Source: Rhytidiadelphus loreus (lineage: Eukaryota > Streptophyta > Bryopsida > Hypnales > Hylocomiaceae). Taken from it: 64,000 bases of DNA. The stretch is from the NCBI GenBank assembly GCA_947034895.1, contig OX344764.1, forward strand, positions 55,533,348 to 55,597,347. Direction: 5' to 3'. A model generated the notes under the pieces. The model was not told where the DNA came from and ran no database searches. It saw only the letters and a program-made list of their open reading frames with translations. Below, piece by piece: positions 47,845 through 58,215 of the stretch (position 1 is its first letter; every line of letters begins with the position of its first letter). Both the position numbers and the translations under genes were made by a program.

Positions 47845-48790
47845 TGCAGACTCTCCGGATCAGCGCGTCCATCCGTTCGTTTGTTGCCTTCTGGCTCCGC
47901 AACTAAGAGATCGTGGACTCAAATATGTCCTAATCCGGCTCAGTGTTGCGGACAGGGTTTGGAAGTTGGCTCTTCCCCCTTGAATCTAGATCCGTACTCT
48001 TCCGGCGGGAGTCGTGCCTATCCGGCGAGTTGTGCTCTGGTTCTGGCTTCTCTTCCTCTTCTGGTTCATCTTCCGCCGGATCCGGTTCCGGGGGAAGACC
48101 GTACCACAGCAGACTGTCTCCCTGCCGGTAGATGATGTCTTCCAGATCACTAAGTACCTCCTGCTTGTGGTACAAGTGAAGGAGGTACGGATTGATGGGG
48201 CTCGATTTCTTTCCCGCTAGATTTCCGGAAAGCTTCTCCACGATGGAGTGGATAATGAGCCCCTAGCTAACTGGTCTAGGGGCCGGTTTCCCTCTTTCCC
48301 CTAAGGCTCCGAATACCGTGTTTGTTAGGGTTACTGTAATCCGGCTGGGCTTTTCCGGATACAAGATGGGGCTGAGAAACTCTAGTAGTTTCTGATCCCT
48401 AGGGTTCCAACAGTTAGATGCGGTGTAACCCTCCTTTGGATCCGCCGGGTTCTGGAACCTATCCGCCGCGAACTTCTCCGTCTGTCTGGCCCATCTAGAT
48501 CCTCTAGAGGACGCGAAGTAAACCCCCGCCCACATTTCTACAGTCCAGGACTTTGGACAACCCCTGACGGTTAGATGGAACTGGTTGGAAGCACCATACA
48601 CTATTTCATCTATCATATCCTCGCTCTGGATGTTCCAGGGTCTTTTCAGAAACCCCAGACACCCCATATCCGTCAAATCGTCGTCTAGTTGCCGATGGTG
48701 ATCCGGATTCTCAGGGATTTCCGGACTAATCATCCGAGCGGTAATCCTTGACTTCCGTTGCACACTGGGCCTTGCCATGACTACCGACAT
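47845..48790 (-). pseudogene. gag-like/plant transposon protein, N-terminal half
   Basis: ATG at 48790 (MSVVMARPSVQRKSRITARM). A globular region follows: HHRQLDDDLTDMGCLGFLKRPWN, EIVYGASNQFHLTVRGC, VYFASSRGSRWARQTEKF, SPILYPEKPSRITVTLTNT, INPYLLHLYHKQEVL. This resembles the gag-like plant transposon protein domain from other plant retroelements (remembered similarity). Then come an acidic Pro/Glu stretch (PPEPDPAEDEPEEEEKPEPE) and the start of a coiled coil (ATNERMDALIRRVC). One frame is kept throughout, with TAG stops at 48263, 47930 and 47903. The frame is cut at the TGCA at 47845-47848 and resumes at 42652 in the same phase. The intact protein may have packaged element RNA or bound DNA; this is inference. 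Confidence 0.6.
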
Positions 48791-49260
48791 GTTCCGTCCT
48801 CACTTTCCGCTAATCTTCCGTCACCAGTTCCGCTAATCTTTCGTCCTACTTTCCGGTGCGATCGGCATCGGACTCCTCTTCTCTCCCTAACGCGTTCCTA
48901 TCTCACCACACTTTCACTCACTAAGCGTCATCGCGATAATCCCGCGGAGGAAGAGGAAGAATGAAGGAGACATCGGGGGTTAAGTAGTTTTCGGGCCTGG
49001 CATTCCCGTAAGTTCCCTAGCCGGACTAGGCTCTAGGGCCTACTCGGCCGGAACTTTCCGGTTTCCGGATAAAGGTTAAAGTTTCCGGATCCGACTGTAA
49101 CCCTAATTACAGTTTAAGGTTTTCCGTAAAGGCTTTAATTCCTATTTCTGGTTTTGGACTTCCTATTCCCTACCTATTATGGAAAATTTGAAAATTTCTA
49201 CTCTATATAATTACTATTACCTATTATTTTTATTTATCTAGATGTTGCATACTTCCACAG

Positions 49261-50158
49261 CGTTCTTTCAAGTATATGACTACTAGTATGGTCCACAAAA
49301 ATGCTCATTTAACTCCTTCTGCTGTTGGGTTAGGGAAGGGTGAGTTTTGTATTTGTGGCAAGCAAGATTGTTTGACTGCAGTGGTTCCTTGTCAATGTAC
49401 AAAGGAAAGTGGTGGTGAATTTGCCTACAAGCCTGGTGGATTACTGAAGGACCATTTTCTGCGAAGTAGTCGTGATGGAGGACGGACTTTCATTAGGGAG
49501 TGCAATGTTAAATGTGGATGCCACCGTAAATGTGGTAATCGTGTTGTTCAACAGGGGATGAAGTATTCAATAGAAGTTTTCCTTACGACGCACACGGGAT
49601 GGGGGATTCGAGCTGTTAATTCTATCCCCAAAGGTGCGTACGTATTTGAGATGATTGGAGAGATACTGACAAATCGGGAGATGGCCATGAGGAACCTTGT
49701 AGTCCACGGTGATCCGTCATACGCTTTGCAACTTGATGCTGACTGGGCCATTGAATGAAAATCGAATGACAACACGGCGTTGTGCTTGGATGCCACTCAC
49801 TATGGAAATGTCGCAAGATTCTTGAATCACAAGTCAGACATGTTACATACCTTAAGGAATGTTCATGTTTATTTTATTACATGTCATTTATGTCGTTTGT
49901 CTAATTGGCATTGCACTACTTTCATACAGATGTGGAGATACAAACCTCGTGGACATGCAAGTGAAGACAGAAAACGTTGGGAAGGACTTTTACCATGTTG
50001 CACTTTTTGCAAAACGAATCATTCAAGCGAAGGAGGCATTGACATGGGATTATGGCATTGATTTCCTAAATCGAGATCCAAATTTGCCATCCTTTGCTTG
50101 TAAATGTAGGAGCATACTTTGTAGAGATACTAATTCACCATTACAGGCCAAGTGGTAG
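49261..50158 (+). pseudogene. SUVR-like histone-lysine methyltransferase, pre-SET/SET/post-SET fragment
   Basis: Exon 49261-49832 follows a probable acceptor (CTTCCACAG). It encodes Cys-rich pre-SET (FCICGKQDCLTAVVPCQCTK, ECNVKCGCHRKCGNRVVQ) and SET (GWGIRAVNSIPKGAYVFEMIG, LDADWAIE). A 97-nt intron (49833-49929, GT...CAG) splits the NHxC motif. Exon 2 completes it (NHK|CGDTNL) and gives the SET end (EALTWDYGIDF) and post-SET Cys (FACKCRSILCRD), with stop at 50156-50158. This order matches plant SUVR proteins (Su(var)3-9-related, SUVR4 type), which methylate H3K9 in chromatin. TGA at 49756 interrupts SET between LDADWAIE and KSNDNTALCLDA. N-terminal exons are absent; the CCGGA-rich element lies directly upstream. 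Probably a truncated, dead copy. Confidence 0.85.
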
Positions 50159-50599
50159 CTAGCTTATGGCAAGTAAGATTATATTAATGGATTACATTGC
50201 AGTATTGCAATGTATACCACTAATATGGTTTTACTTGAAATGTGATGGCTTCCACTTTGCTTGTTGTGGGCGCTTAATTACCCACCCTTGGTAATTAATC
50301 GGACACAACCAGGTTCTAGGGGTTAACTAAATTCTAACCTAACGGGTGACTAAGCGTCGGTCCATTGTGCCTTCCAAGCAATGGATCTTCTTTACTAAGT
50401 TCCTAGTTTTCGCAGGTGACAGTGGAGTTGCCCCCAATTGGCGAGGGAATAGTTCGAGCTCACCGTCCCCTAACGGCAGCCTATGCGAACTACCACCGAA
50501 TCTATCCTAATCTATGGGAATCTGAGGCTAATTGACCTTTCCTAAGACTGAGGAGGGATTACCTAAGTCCCTTCCATGGTTTCCTGAGTTGATTGGGTC

Positions 50600-51080
50600 T
50601 TTTCCTAATCTAAGTTATCTTTTTCCCTAATTTAATTTCTTAATTTAATTTATCTTTTTTCCTAATTTAATCTTCTAATTTAATTTATCTTTTCTCTAAT
50701 TTAATCTTCTAATTTGATTGATCTAATTTATCTTTTATCTAATTTATCTCCTAATTTAATTTCTTAATTTAATTTATCTTTGTTCCTAATTTAATCTTCT
50801 AATTTGATTGATCTAATTTATCTTTTATCTAATTTATCTCCTAATTTAATTTCTTAATTTAATTTATCTTTGTTCCTAATTTAATCTTCTAATTTAATTT
50901 ACCTTTATCTCCTAATTTAATTTCTAATTTAATTGATCTTTTATCTAATTTATCTCCTAATTTAATTCCTTAATTTAATTTATCTTTTATCTAAATTTAT
51001 CTCCTAATTTAATATTCCATTTTAATTTATCTTTTATCTAAATTTAATCTCCTAATTTAATTGATCTAAGGCAAGGTCCG
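50600..51080. repeat. AT-rich minisatellite inside solo LTR 2
   Basis: Irregular repeats of CTAATTTAATTTATCTTTT and TATCTAATTTATCTCC. Some 100-bp blocks are duplicated exactly: the stretch from AATCTTCTAATTTGATTGATC near 50700 recurs near 50790. Confidence 0.8.
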
Positions 51081-52224
51081 TTTTGCTAAATTATCCCGAG
51101 CTCCTAATTGGATTATTTTGTCTTAATCTAGTGTTCGCTTCTTCGTTGAGTGCTAACCTTAACGGTTACTAATTCCTAGTCCTATCCTACCCTAGTTTAA
51201 TTTGGTTGCTCTTATGGTTAACTTCTATGTATGAGATGGGTTTGGATACTTCTATTGATAAACTTCTATGTCTAAACTTAAGGCCCACCCCTAATCCCTA
51301 TTTGCTAATCAAAATTATTCACTACCTAACAGAGTCTAGCATAAATTAGAAGGGAAAAAGAACACCGAGGATCTGTTTAATGACTCACCTGATCGTCGTT
51401 AGCATGTGCGGCATTTTCCTCCATACCTCCAGCCGCGTGCTCGTATTCCATAGTGGACACGTATTTTGAAGTGGTCAAATGCCTATGGCTTAGTGGTGAA
51501 AACTGTTACACTCTAGTACCCTACGGCACTCTCTCCCCTCCTTATCTCCCCCTTTTCTTTTGCCTTGGTACTATTCCCACCAACCCCTTAATGGGGGTCT
51601 TACGCTATGACGCTAACTCCTTGCAAATTCAACCCCCCCCTCTTACGTTGTCATCTTTGCGTCATTCTAATCTCCCTTCTAATGGTCGTGGAAAGCTTTG
51701 GGGATTCCCGTGCACTCTAATCGAAGTAACTATGGATCGTCTCTCTCCTTCTCACTCCTATTTCAACCTCTCTTCCTAATCTCCTACCATTCTTGTTTTG
51801 TCGTTTTGGTGGTGATGAGAGAGTGAGAGGTGCGTGTTTTGCAAGTATGGCCGCGGAGGTGTCGCCTCTCTTCCTACCTTCCCCTTCTTCCCCGTTGACC
51901 TAAGGGCCTTGGCTTCCTTCTAAGTTTCCCCTAATCCCAACTTTTAGTCATTTCCCCCCCCCCTTTAATTACGGTTATGGGCTGGGTTTCCCTTTCCCTC
52001 TTCCCCTTTCCCTCTTCCCCTTTCCCTCTTCCCCCTTCCCTCTTTCCCCTTCCCCAAGCCCTGGACTCCCTGGACCCCCTTCCCCCATCTCCGCAACGAC
52101 CCTCCCAGCCCGCAGCGACCCTCAGTCCTGACTCCCCAATGCCCCTCCCCAGCCTGCAGCGACCCTCCCCAGCCTGCAGCGACCCTCCCCAGCCCGCAGC
52201 GACCCTCAGTCCCGACGCCCAGCC

Positions 52225-52500
52225 CCGAACCCCAGTACCCGGCGAACCCAGTCCCGACTCCCCAGTTCCGACTCCCCAGTACCCGGCGAACCCCAGTACC
52301 TGATGAACCCAGTACCTGATGAACCCAGTACCCGGCGAACCCAGTCCCGACTCCCCAGTTCCGACTCCCCAGTACCCGGCGAACCCCAGTACCTGATGAA
52401 CCCAGTACCTGATGAACCCAGTACCTGATGAACCCAGTACCTGATGAACCCAGTACCTGATGAACCCAGTACCCGGCGAACCCAGTCCCGACGCCCCAGC
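52225..52500. repeat. GC-rich minisatellite inside solo LTR 2
   Basis: Units of about 15-16 bp, mainly CCAGTACCTGATGAA, CCAGTACCCGGCGAA and CCAGTCCCGACTC, in irregular order with a higher-order duplication. This array is absent from LTR copy 1. Confidence 0.85.
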
Positions 52501-54674
52501 CCCGACTTCCCTGGCTGGTTGGTGTTTTAAGGGCTGGCTAGTGTTTAAGGCTGGCTGGCTGGTGTTTAAGACTGGCTGGCTGGTGTTTTAAGGGCTGGCT
52601 GGTGTTTTAAGGGTTGGCTGACTTTGTTTCTTGGGGGTGGTCTTTCCCAGGACTAGATTTTCTTTCCTAGAGAGGAACGGGGTTTTTGTTTGTCAAAGCA
52701 AAAGGAAAAGGACCTCTCTACTTCTAACTGGGCCCGGGGGCCTGTCAACCACAAAAAAAAAAAAATAAACACACTTGTCTTGGGGGCTAAACTTTGGGCT
52801 GTCCCAATAAGGTCTTGGGAACTAAACTTTGGAACTAAAATACGTAGGAGTTCAAAGCTTTGCCGTAAGGTTGGTTTTGACACCAACTCTAAGACTTGCA
52901 ATGTCCCTAAGTTCAAAGCTCCGCCGTCTAGGCCTATTTTGACACACACTCTAAGACTGGGGTAAGTTGCAAGTTCAAAGCTTTGCCGCCTCACGGGCGG
53001 TGGGGTCCACATACAAACAACACGGAAGGGGTGACTATGGTCAGGGTGGACACCCGAGGCAACCGTGCCCACAAAGTAAGCATAAACCAGGCAATACTTT
53101 ACACACTAAAGGCCCCCCAAAGCGGCATCACCAAGGTACGGTGGGGGGTAACTTTAGGATTAGTACAAGGTGCACCAAAAAAACAAATGAAACCCTCTTG
53201 ACTCGCAACACGTACAAGGTAAGATGGAGAGACCTCAAAGGACCTTCAAAGAGCTTGAAAAAGAACAACAAGGGGAGCCAAAGGTGCTCCGAAAACACCG
53301 TAGAGGTTTCTTGGCTTGAAACGCCAAAAATTCCAAGATCTCTTGGACCCACGGACCCAAAACAAGTATTGGGGGTCTTTTGGGAGAGAGAAGGGCCCCC
53401 TTTTATAGGTTTCCAAGGGCCCACTCCCCCCCTCGACGAGTAACCTCATCCATCCGGATTTTCATCCAAATTTGAGATTTTCACCTAATTTTGGGTTTTA
53501 CGCTGGTCCTAGTTTCTAACTTTTGGAGTTTAGCTCGGAATTGCAAATGGATTGCGCCAATGGCTTCAGAATGCCATTTTTAGCCTAAAGGACATCCTAC
53601 CCCCTATTTCTATCACAAAAAACCCATCGGAAACTAGTGCCAACTAGAGCCAACTAAAAGGGTAAAAACCTAACTTTTGGGTTTTACCTCTTTTGGCTTG
53701 GGTAACTAGCTAGGGTTGTTAGGGAGGCTCTAGGGAGTAAGAAAAGGCCCCTTGATGTCTTCGTTCCGACTTCGTATGCTCCCGGGACGCCGGTCAACCC
53801 CGCAAAGATCCTGCCGTAAATATTAAGTGGGGGGATGTTGTCAGTTTCGGCTGCTTCCCGCTATTGGAACTCCATGAATTTTGTCGGGGCGCGTTATTAA
53901 CATAAAAGATGCTAGTCTAATTTTTAGTGAGATTTTACCGCGGCCTGGGTATTTTCCATGAATTTCCCACTATGGCCTTTGGCGGTTGACTGCTCGGAAA
54001 AAGATCCTTTGGAGATCAGAAAAAACCGAGACTTTTTGGAGAACCTCTCATGGAGTCCCCCAAGCCACGTGCCAAGTCCTAGGCTATTCTGGCACACAGT
54101 TGGTGGCGTGGTGAAAACTGACTTCGGTTGAATTACCGGCAGTCAGGGAATCTTTTACATGTGAGGGAATCTTGGCGAATGGGTTTTGCCGTGGACATCC
54201 CGACATGCTCCAAATCCGAGAACACTATCCGGCGGCTGTGGATTCCTCCATGCGGCCTGTCTGGGACAAGTAACACCTGCAAGCTAACAATTTGGATTCC
54301 TAATGTTTCGTCGGTGGAATGGGGAAACTAGAACCTATCTTTGGAGATTTACGTGGGGACCCCCCTAACTCTCCTAAGACTAATTTAGCCTATCATGGTC
54401 ACATGCACTAGGTTTTGGGCTATTTTGGGTAAGTTCCCAGTAGCCCTATTGTTTTCCACTAATTACGGGTTCTAACCTATATACAAGTGGGTTTTATGGG
54501 TAATCTATGGATAAAAGGCTATTTATGACCAAATGCTATACTGGTACGTGACATACCTATTTTGGTTCTACACTCTTTTTTGGGCTTTTTGTAGTACTTT
54601 ATGCCTTAATTTGTAATAAACTAAAAAAAAGAAAACAATGAGTCCCAAGTGACGAATTTGGGGCTCACACTTGT

Positions 54675-55595
54675 GATGGTTCAACTTACCTTGTATAGAC
54701 TTGGCAATAGTATAGAGGTGGTTTGACTTGGTAGTTTGTTCTATGGATGTAAGTCATTTGTATTTTGAAGATTTAGAAAATGGATAACAATTTAATTGAA
54801 ATTTTGTCCAATTAGATGATCATTTCATTCATTTGGGATAGAGGGAGTGTAATTTATCCATTTCATTTTCAAAAGAGATCAATAGATAGAAGCTTTGTAC
54901 TTCTTGTATTGTGTTATACATTCAAACTATTGTTTTGAAATTGTCTAAAATAATTTCTACAATTGGCTACAGTTCTTAACTCTCTCATTAATTTGACAAG
55001 TGTGAGATTCCAAAAGTATTTTTCCAATTACTTGCTTGGAATTGGAAGTCTTAGTTTGTAGAACTAGAATGGCACAATTGACCTCTTTGAATTTAGTTTA
55101 CCTGCCTTCAACTGTTAACCCTGCATTTCATCCAAATCCCTAAACCGTCCTATAACATATTTCATGTTCAAAGAGTTTCAATAGAAATAGGACATTCATA
55201 ACAAAAGTGTCACAAAATTAAGAAAAAAAAATAGCTATACATGAAAATAAAGTAAACATACGTAGTGTGCTTTTATCAGCCAAAATGAATTGAAGCTCAG
55301 GAAACAATTCTCTTGCCTTAGTTGTACTTTAAGTATAACAGAATACTATTTTGTAGTACATTCGGGATACAAAAAGTATTACAAAATACTATAATTCTAG
55401 TATATGTATTTGAGGTACAAAAATACTATCACTCTAATACATTTGAGGAATAAATAGTATGACAAAATACTGTAACTCTGGTACATATATTTGAGGTACA
55501 AAAACTACTCTAACTCTAGTACATTTGAGGAACAAATAGTATCCACTAATACTAGGACAGAGATTAACAGTAACTGCAAGGAAATACAATAAATA
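54675..55595. other. gene-free flank with ACTAT/AAGTAT-type repeats
   Basis: 54675-55300 has no recognised feature. From 55330 to 55560 a loose repeat recurs (AATACTATAACTCTAGTACAT, TTTGAGGTACAAAAA). It borders the minus-strand gene at 55596 on its 3' side. Similar GTACT-rich DNA fills the intron at 37159-38595 and the stretch 58700-59000, hinting at a shared element family (weak). Confidence 0.45.
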
Positions 55596-56632
55596 CTACT
55601 CATCATTGAATGCCCACCATTCTCTCAAGGCATCCTCACACACACGCTGCGATTCAGAGGACATCTTATACATAGGGGTTCCCTTGTACCTATGAGTTGC
55701 AAGTGTCATGGGAAATTTGCAGGCCCTAACAAGATGTGCATCTACATGTGCATCAACTGCCTTGTCACAGAACACATAGGTCTTGTTTCCACATCCAAAT
55801 TTCTTGTAATATTTTCCCCGGATTACAGCATCTCCTGCCTTGAAGATTCCACCCCATGGACAAGTGAAAGGCTCCTCCAAAACAAACTTTGTCCTTTGGC
55901 ACTACAGAATGTAGAATTGCACACCATCCTCATTGTCTTCCTCTGTTGGGATCATAAATTTGTCTCTGACTTAAACCATGTCACCGATTTCCACTGAAAC
56001 TCCATCATGTAGCCAATTCTCAACTTTGTCCATCTCCTCGACTTGTTCAGCAACTACAGTATTATTGACAGGTACTAGTCTTTGCACCTGCCACTCCTGT
56101 ACGTGTGAAGACATCTCACAATCATCCCAGTGACCATCAACACATGGAATGCAAAAACAAGACAATGCCCGAGTTTTGAGAAGTGTAGGATCCATCATTG
56201 AAAATCCCATAATAGAGTATAAACTCTTCGAACCGGGAATTGTGTTGCATTTCAAAGTGTTGTCTTCATGATTCACCTCCTTCTCTCCAATGTGCCAAAA
56301 TACTCTGGACAGAGGAGATGTCTTCGATTGAGTATAGGAGCTCACAACCTCCTCAGTGTACTTCTCTTCCAAAAATTGCACAACTTGAGAGGTATTATGT
56401 AGTGGACGAAGTGGGTTTTGGATTTGTTCATTTGCAAGCGCCCTCTTCACAACTGCACCTGCACCATCCCATTCTCCTTTCCCATGAGCAGATTCAAAGA
56501 AATTCCAACGCATATTACAACCTCTAGTGAGCATTGGATACCGTGCTACAAAGAACATTGCAGTAGTACACTTGAACTGGGCACTGCACCCATCACTAAA
56601 AACCCAATGCTCCTCCATAGAGAGCCTGACAT
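55596..56632 (-). pseudogene. uncharacterised DGCSAQFK/HGKG family protein, probably transposon-related
   Basis: Read right to left: MEEHWVFSDGCSAQFKCTTAM, FVARYPMLTRGCNMRWNFF, ESAHGKGEWDGAGAVVKRAL, then CIPCVDGHWDDCEMSSHVQ, a late VRDKFMIPTEEDNEDG, and FTCPWGGIFKAGDAVIRG to the stop at 55596. The sequence SDGC..QFK followed by HGKG..DG.G..VKR recurs in repeated uncharacterised eukaryotic proteins that I associate with mobile elements; the acidic residues could be catalytic, but that is speculative. Two in-frame stops, TAA 55971-55973 and TAG 55902-55904, break an otherwise single frame. The 5' side is cut at 56633 by the composite CACTA element, and no continuation was found beyond 58402. 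Confidence 0.6.
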
Positions 56633-57072
56633 CACTAGTAGAAAATGATGTCCAGATCAACAAAAAATTATCAATTTTTTGTTAATGTGGGCACTGTATC
56701 GACCATTTTCACAATTTTTTGTTGATTTGGCACAAGATAACAAAATGGTTAAATTTTTTTGTTAATTTTGGTAGTACAACATCCAAATCAACAAAACTAT
56801 AAACACTTTTTTGTTCATTTTCACAATTTTTTGTTGATTTGGCACAAGATAACAAAATGGTTAAATTTTTTTGTTAATTTTGGTAGTACAACATCCAAAT
56901 CAACAAAACTATAAACACTTTTTTGTTCATTTTCACAAGTTTTTGTTGATTTGGCACAAGGTAACAAAATGGTTAAATTTTTTTGTTACTTTTGGTAGGT
57001 CAACGTTCAAATCAACAAAACAATCAACAATTTAACACTTTATTACTCACAATTCTGTGTTTTTTGAACTCA

Positions 57073-57418
57073 GCAGACTTTGGTGACCATTTTGGCATAG
57101 TAAAACACTCTTTTTTTTAAACTTTAAACTAAGAAAAGTTAGACAATCAAGCTAAATTTCACCTCCAAAAATCCGTTTGACATTTGAAGTCTCCAATCAA
57201 AAGTTATAGACTAAATTCAGAGCGGGTGTTTAAAAATGTCAACAAAAAGGTCCATATCAACCCCGCTCTGAATTTTGTTTATAACTTTTAATTGAAGACT
57301 TCAAATGTCAAATGGATTTTTGGAGGTGAAAGTTAGCTTGATTATCTAACTTTTCTTAGTTCAAAGTTTCTTCAAAAAAAGTATTTTACTATGCCCAAAA
57401 GGTCACCAAAGTCTGCTG
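57073..57418. repeat. foldback hairpin element, copy 3
   Basis: Inverted arms of about 160 bp: GACTTTGGTGACCATTTTGG, AGTTAGACAATCAAGCTAA, CACCTCCAAAAATCCGTTTG, TCAAAAGTTATAGAC. The spacer lies near 57240-57260. Very close in sequence to copy 4. Confidence 0.85.
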
Positions 57419-57518
57419 TTCTTACAAAACACACAAAATTATTAATTCAAGAACTACATGTCTATTGTAGAGTTTGAATTACATTTATATTGTTTTTGCA
57501 TTTTTTTTTTTTTTTTTG

Positions 57519-58015
57519 TAAGAATAGAAGGCTTTGGTGACCGTTTTGGCATAGTAAAATATGTTTTTCAAGAAACTTTGAATTAAGAAAAGTTAGACAA
57601 TCAAGCTAACTTTCACCTCCAAAAATCCGCTTGACATTTAAAGTCTTCAATCAAAACTTATAAACAAAATTCAGAGCAGGGTTGAAATGAACTTTTTCGT
57701 TGACATTTTTAAACACCCGCTCTGAATTTTGTCCATAAATTTTGATTGGAGACTTCAAATGTCAACACTAGTAGAAAATCCTACCCCAATCTGTTGTTTT
57801 GGTCGCGTTGATCATCAACAAATTTCCGTTGATCAACAGAAATTTGTTGATGATCAATGCGACCAAAACAACAGATTGGGCAGGATTTTCTACTAGTGCA
57901 AACGGATTTTTGTAGATGAAAGTTAGCTTGATTGTCTAACTTTTCTTAGTTTAAAGTTTCTTCAAAAAAAGTATTTTACTATGCCAAAACGGTCACCAAA
58001 GTCTGTTGTTCTTAC
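57519..58015. repeat. foldback hairpin element, copy 4 (interrupted)
   Basis: Same arms as copy 3 (GTAAGAATAGAAGGCTTTGG at the left, inverse to 58015 at the right). The right arm is interrupted by a CACTA hairpin at 57766-57898; deleting that and one CAA restores the arm (AAATGTCAAACGGATTTTTG). Confidence 0.85.
57766..57898. mobile_element. CACTA hairpin MITE, 133 bp
   Basis: Starts CACTAGTAGAAAATCCTACC, ends GGATTTTCTACTAGTG. The arms are near-perfect inverse copies, differing at a few bases, and the flanking 3-bp duplication is CAA (57763-57765, 57899-57901). It resembles the 33926-34075 element in its ends and in the TTGTTTTGG.CGCGTTG word. Confidence 0.9.
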
Positions 58016-58075
58016 AAAAATAAATGGAAAACAATATAAATCTAATTCTAATTTTCAATGTAACATGTAGAATTC

Positions 58076-58215
58076 GGGGTGGCTCAATGGTTAGAGTCTT
58101 GGACCCCAACCGTGAGGTCCAAGGTTCGAACCTCCATGGTGGTGGCCGCCTACGTGACATTGGTGTGCCATGTGGCGGGTTGCGACGTGCCTCTGCCATG
58201 TGGCATTTTTAAAAA
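58076..58215 (+). repeat. tRNA-derived SINE-like unit, copy 2
   Basis: A box TGGCTCAATGGTTAGAGTC (58080-58098) and B box GGTTCGAACCT (58123-58133) at tRNA-like spacing. A D-arm (GCTC/GAGT) and a TTCGA loop can be drawn. The anticodon region forms an 8-bp stem CTTGGACC/GGTCCAAG with an abnormal loop, so it is not a working tRNA. A body with GCCATGTGGC twice is followed by an A/T-rich tail. Pol III transcription is possible. Confidence 0.65.

Larger units (their letters stand above)
40345..49100 (-). mobile_element. CCGGA-rich element with gag-like gene, copy 1
   Basis: Both flanks of the gag-like gene are unusually rich in TCCGGA/CCGGAT words, unlike surrounding DNA. The left end (GATGACACGAGTTATCGTCCC, near 40362) resembles the left end of a second element near 59233 (GATGACTCGTGTATCGTTCCC). 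A duplication of about 200 bp, period 246 (CTCCTGAGGTTGGCAGACC at 40831 and 41077), lies in the 3' flank. The gag-like gene runs right to left. A 5.2-kb element (42653-47844) is nested in it. No reverse transcriptase, integrase or transposase was found and termini are not proven, so the class is open: LTR-type non-autonomous or DNA-type. Confidence 0.55.
50265..54669. mobile_element. very long solo LTR (4.4 kb), copy 2
   Basis: Starts TGTGGGCGCTTAATTACCC and ends GAATTTGGGGCTCACA. It is flanked by a perfect 5-bp duplication CTTGT (50260-50264 and 54670-54674). The first about 140 bp, a block near 53090-53165 and the last about 1.2 kb (53480-54669) closely match copy 1. The middle consists of copy-specific arrays: TTTAATTTATCTTTTATC-type repeats (50600-51080), C/T-rich and Pro-codon-like minisatellites (51990-52500) and GGCTGGCTGGTGTTTTAAG repeats (52505-52625). 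There are no retroviral-type protein genes. It lies about 100 bp after the SUVR-like stop codon. Confidence 0.87.

Noticed and set aside
47755..48220. Plus-strand Ser/Gly/Cys-rich frames
   Set aside because: Shadow frames of the GC-rich minus-strand gag-like gene.
51977..52303. Pro/Ser-rich secreted-type protein
   Set aside because: Comes from C/T-rich minisatellites in solo LTR 2 that are absent from LTR copy 1.
13758..54331. Near-identical 67-codon open frames at 13758-13961 and 54128-54331 (QSGNLLHVRESWRM)
   Set aside because: They lie in the conserved 3' part of the two solo LTRs, start with TTG rather than ATG, and their similarity is explained by the LTR copies as a whole.
58076..58145. 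Functional tRNA gene
   Set aside because: A and B boxes are present, but the anticodon arm has an 8-bp stem and abnormal loop, and the unit sits in a mobile element.
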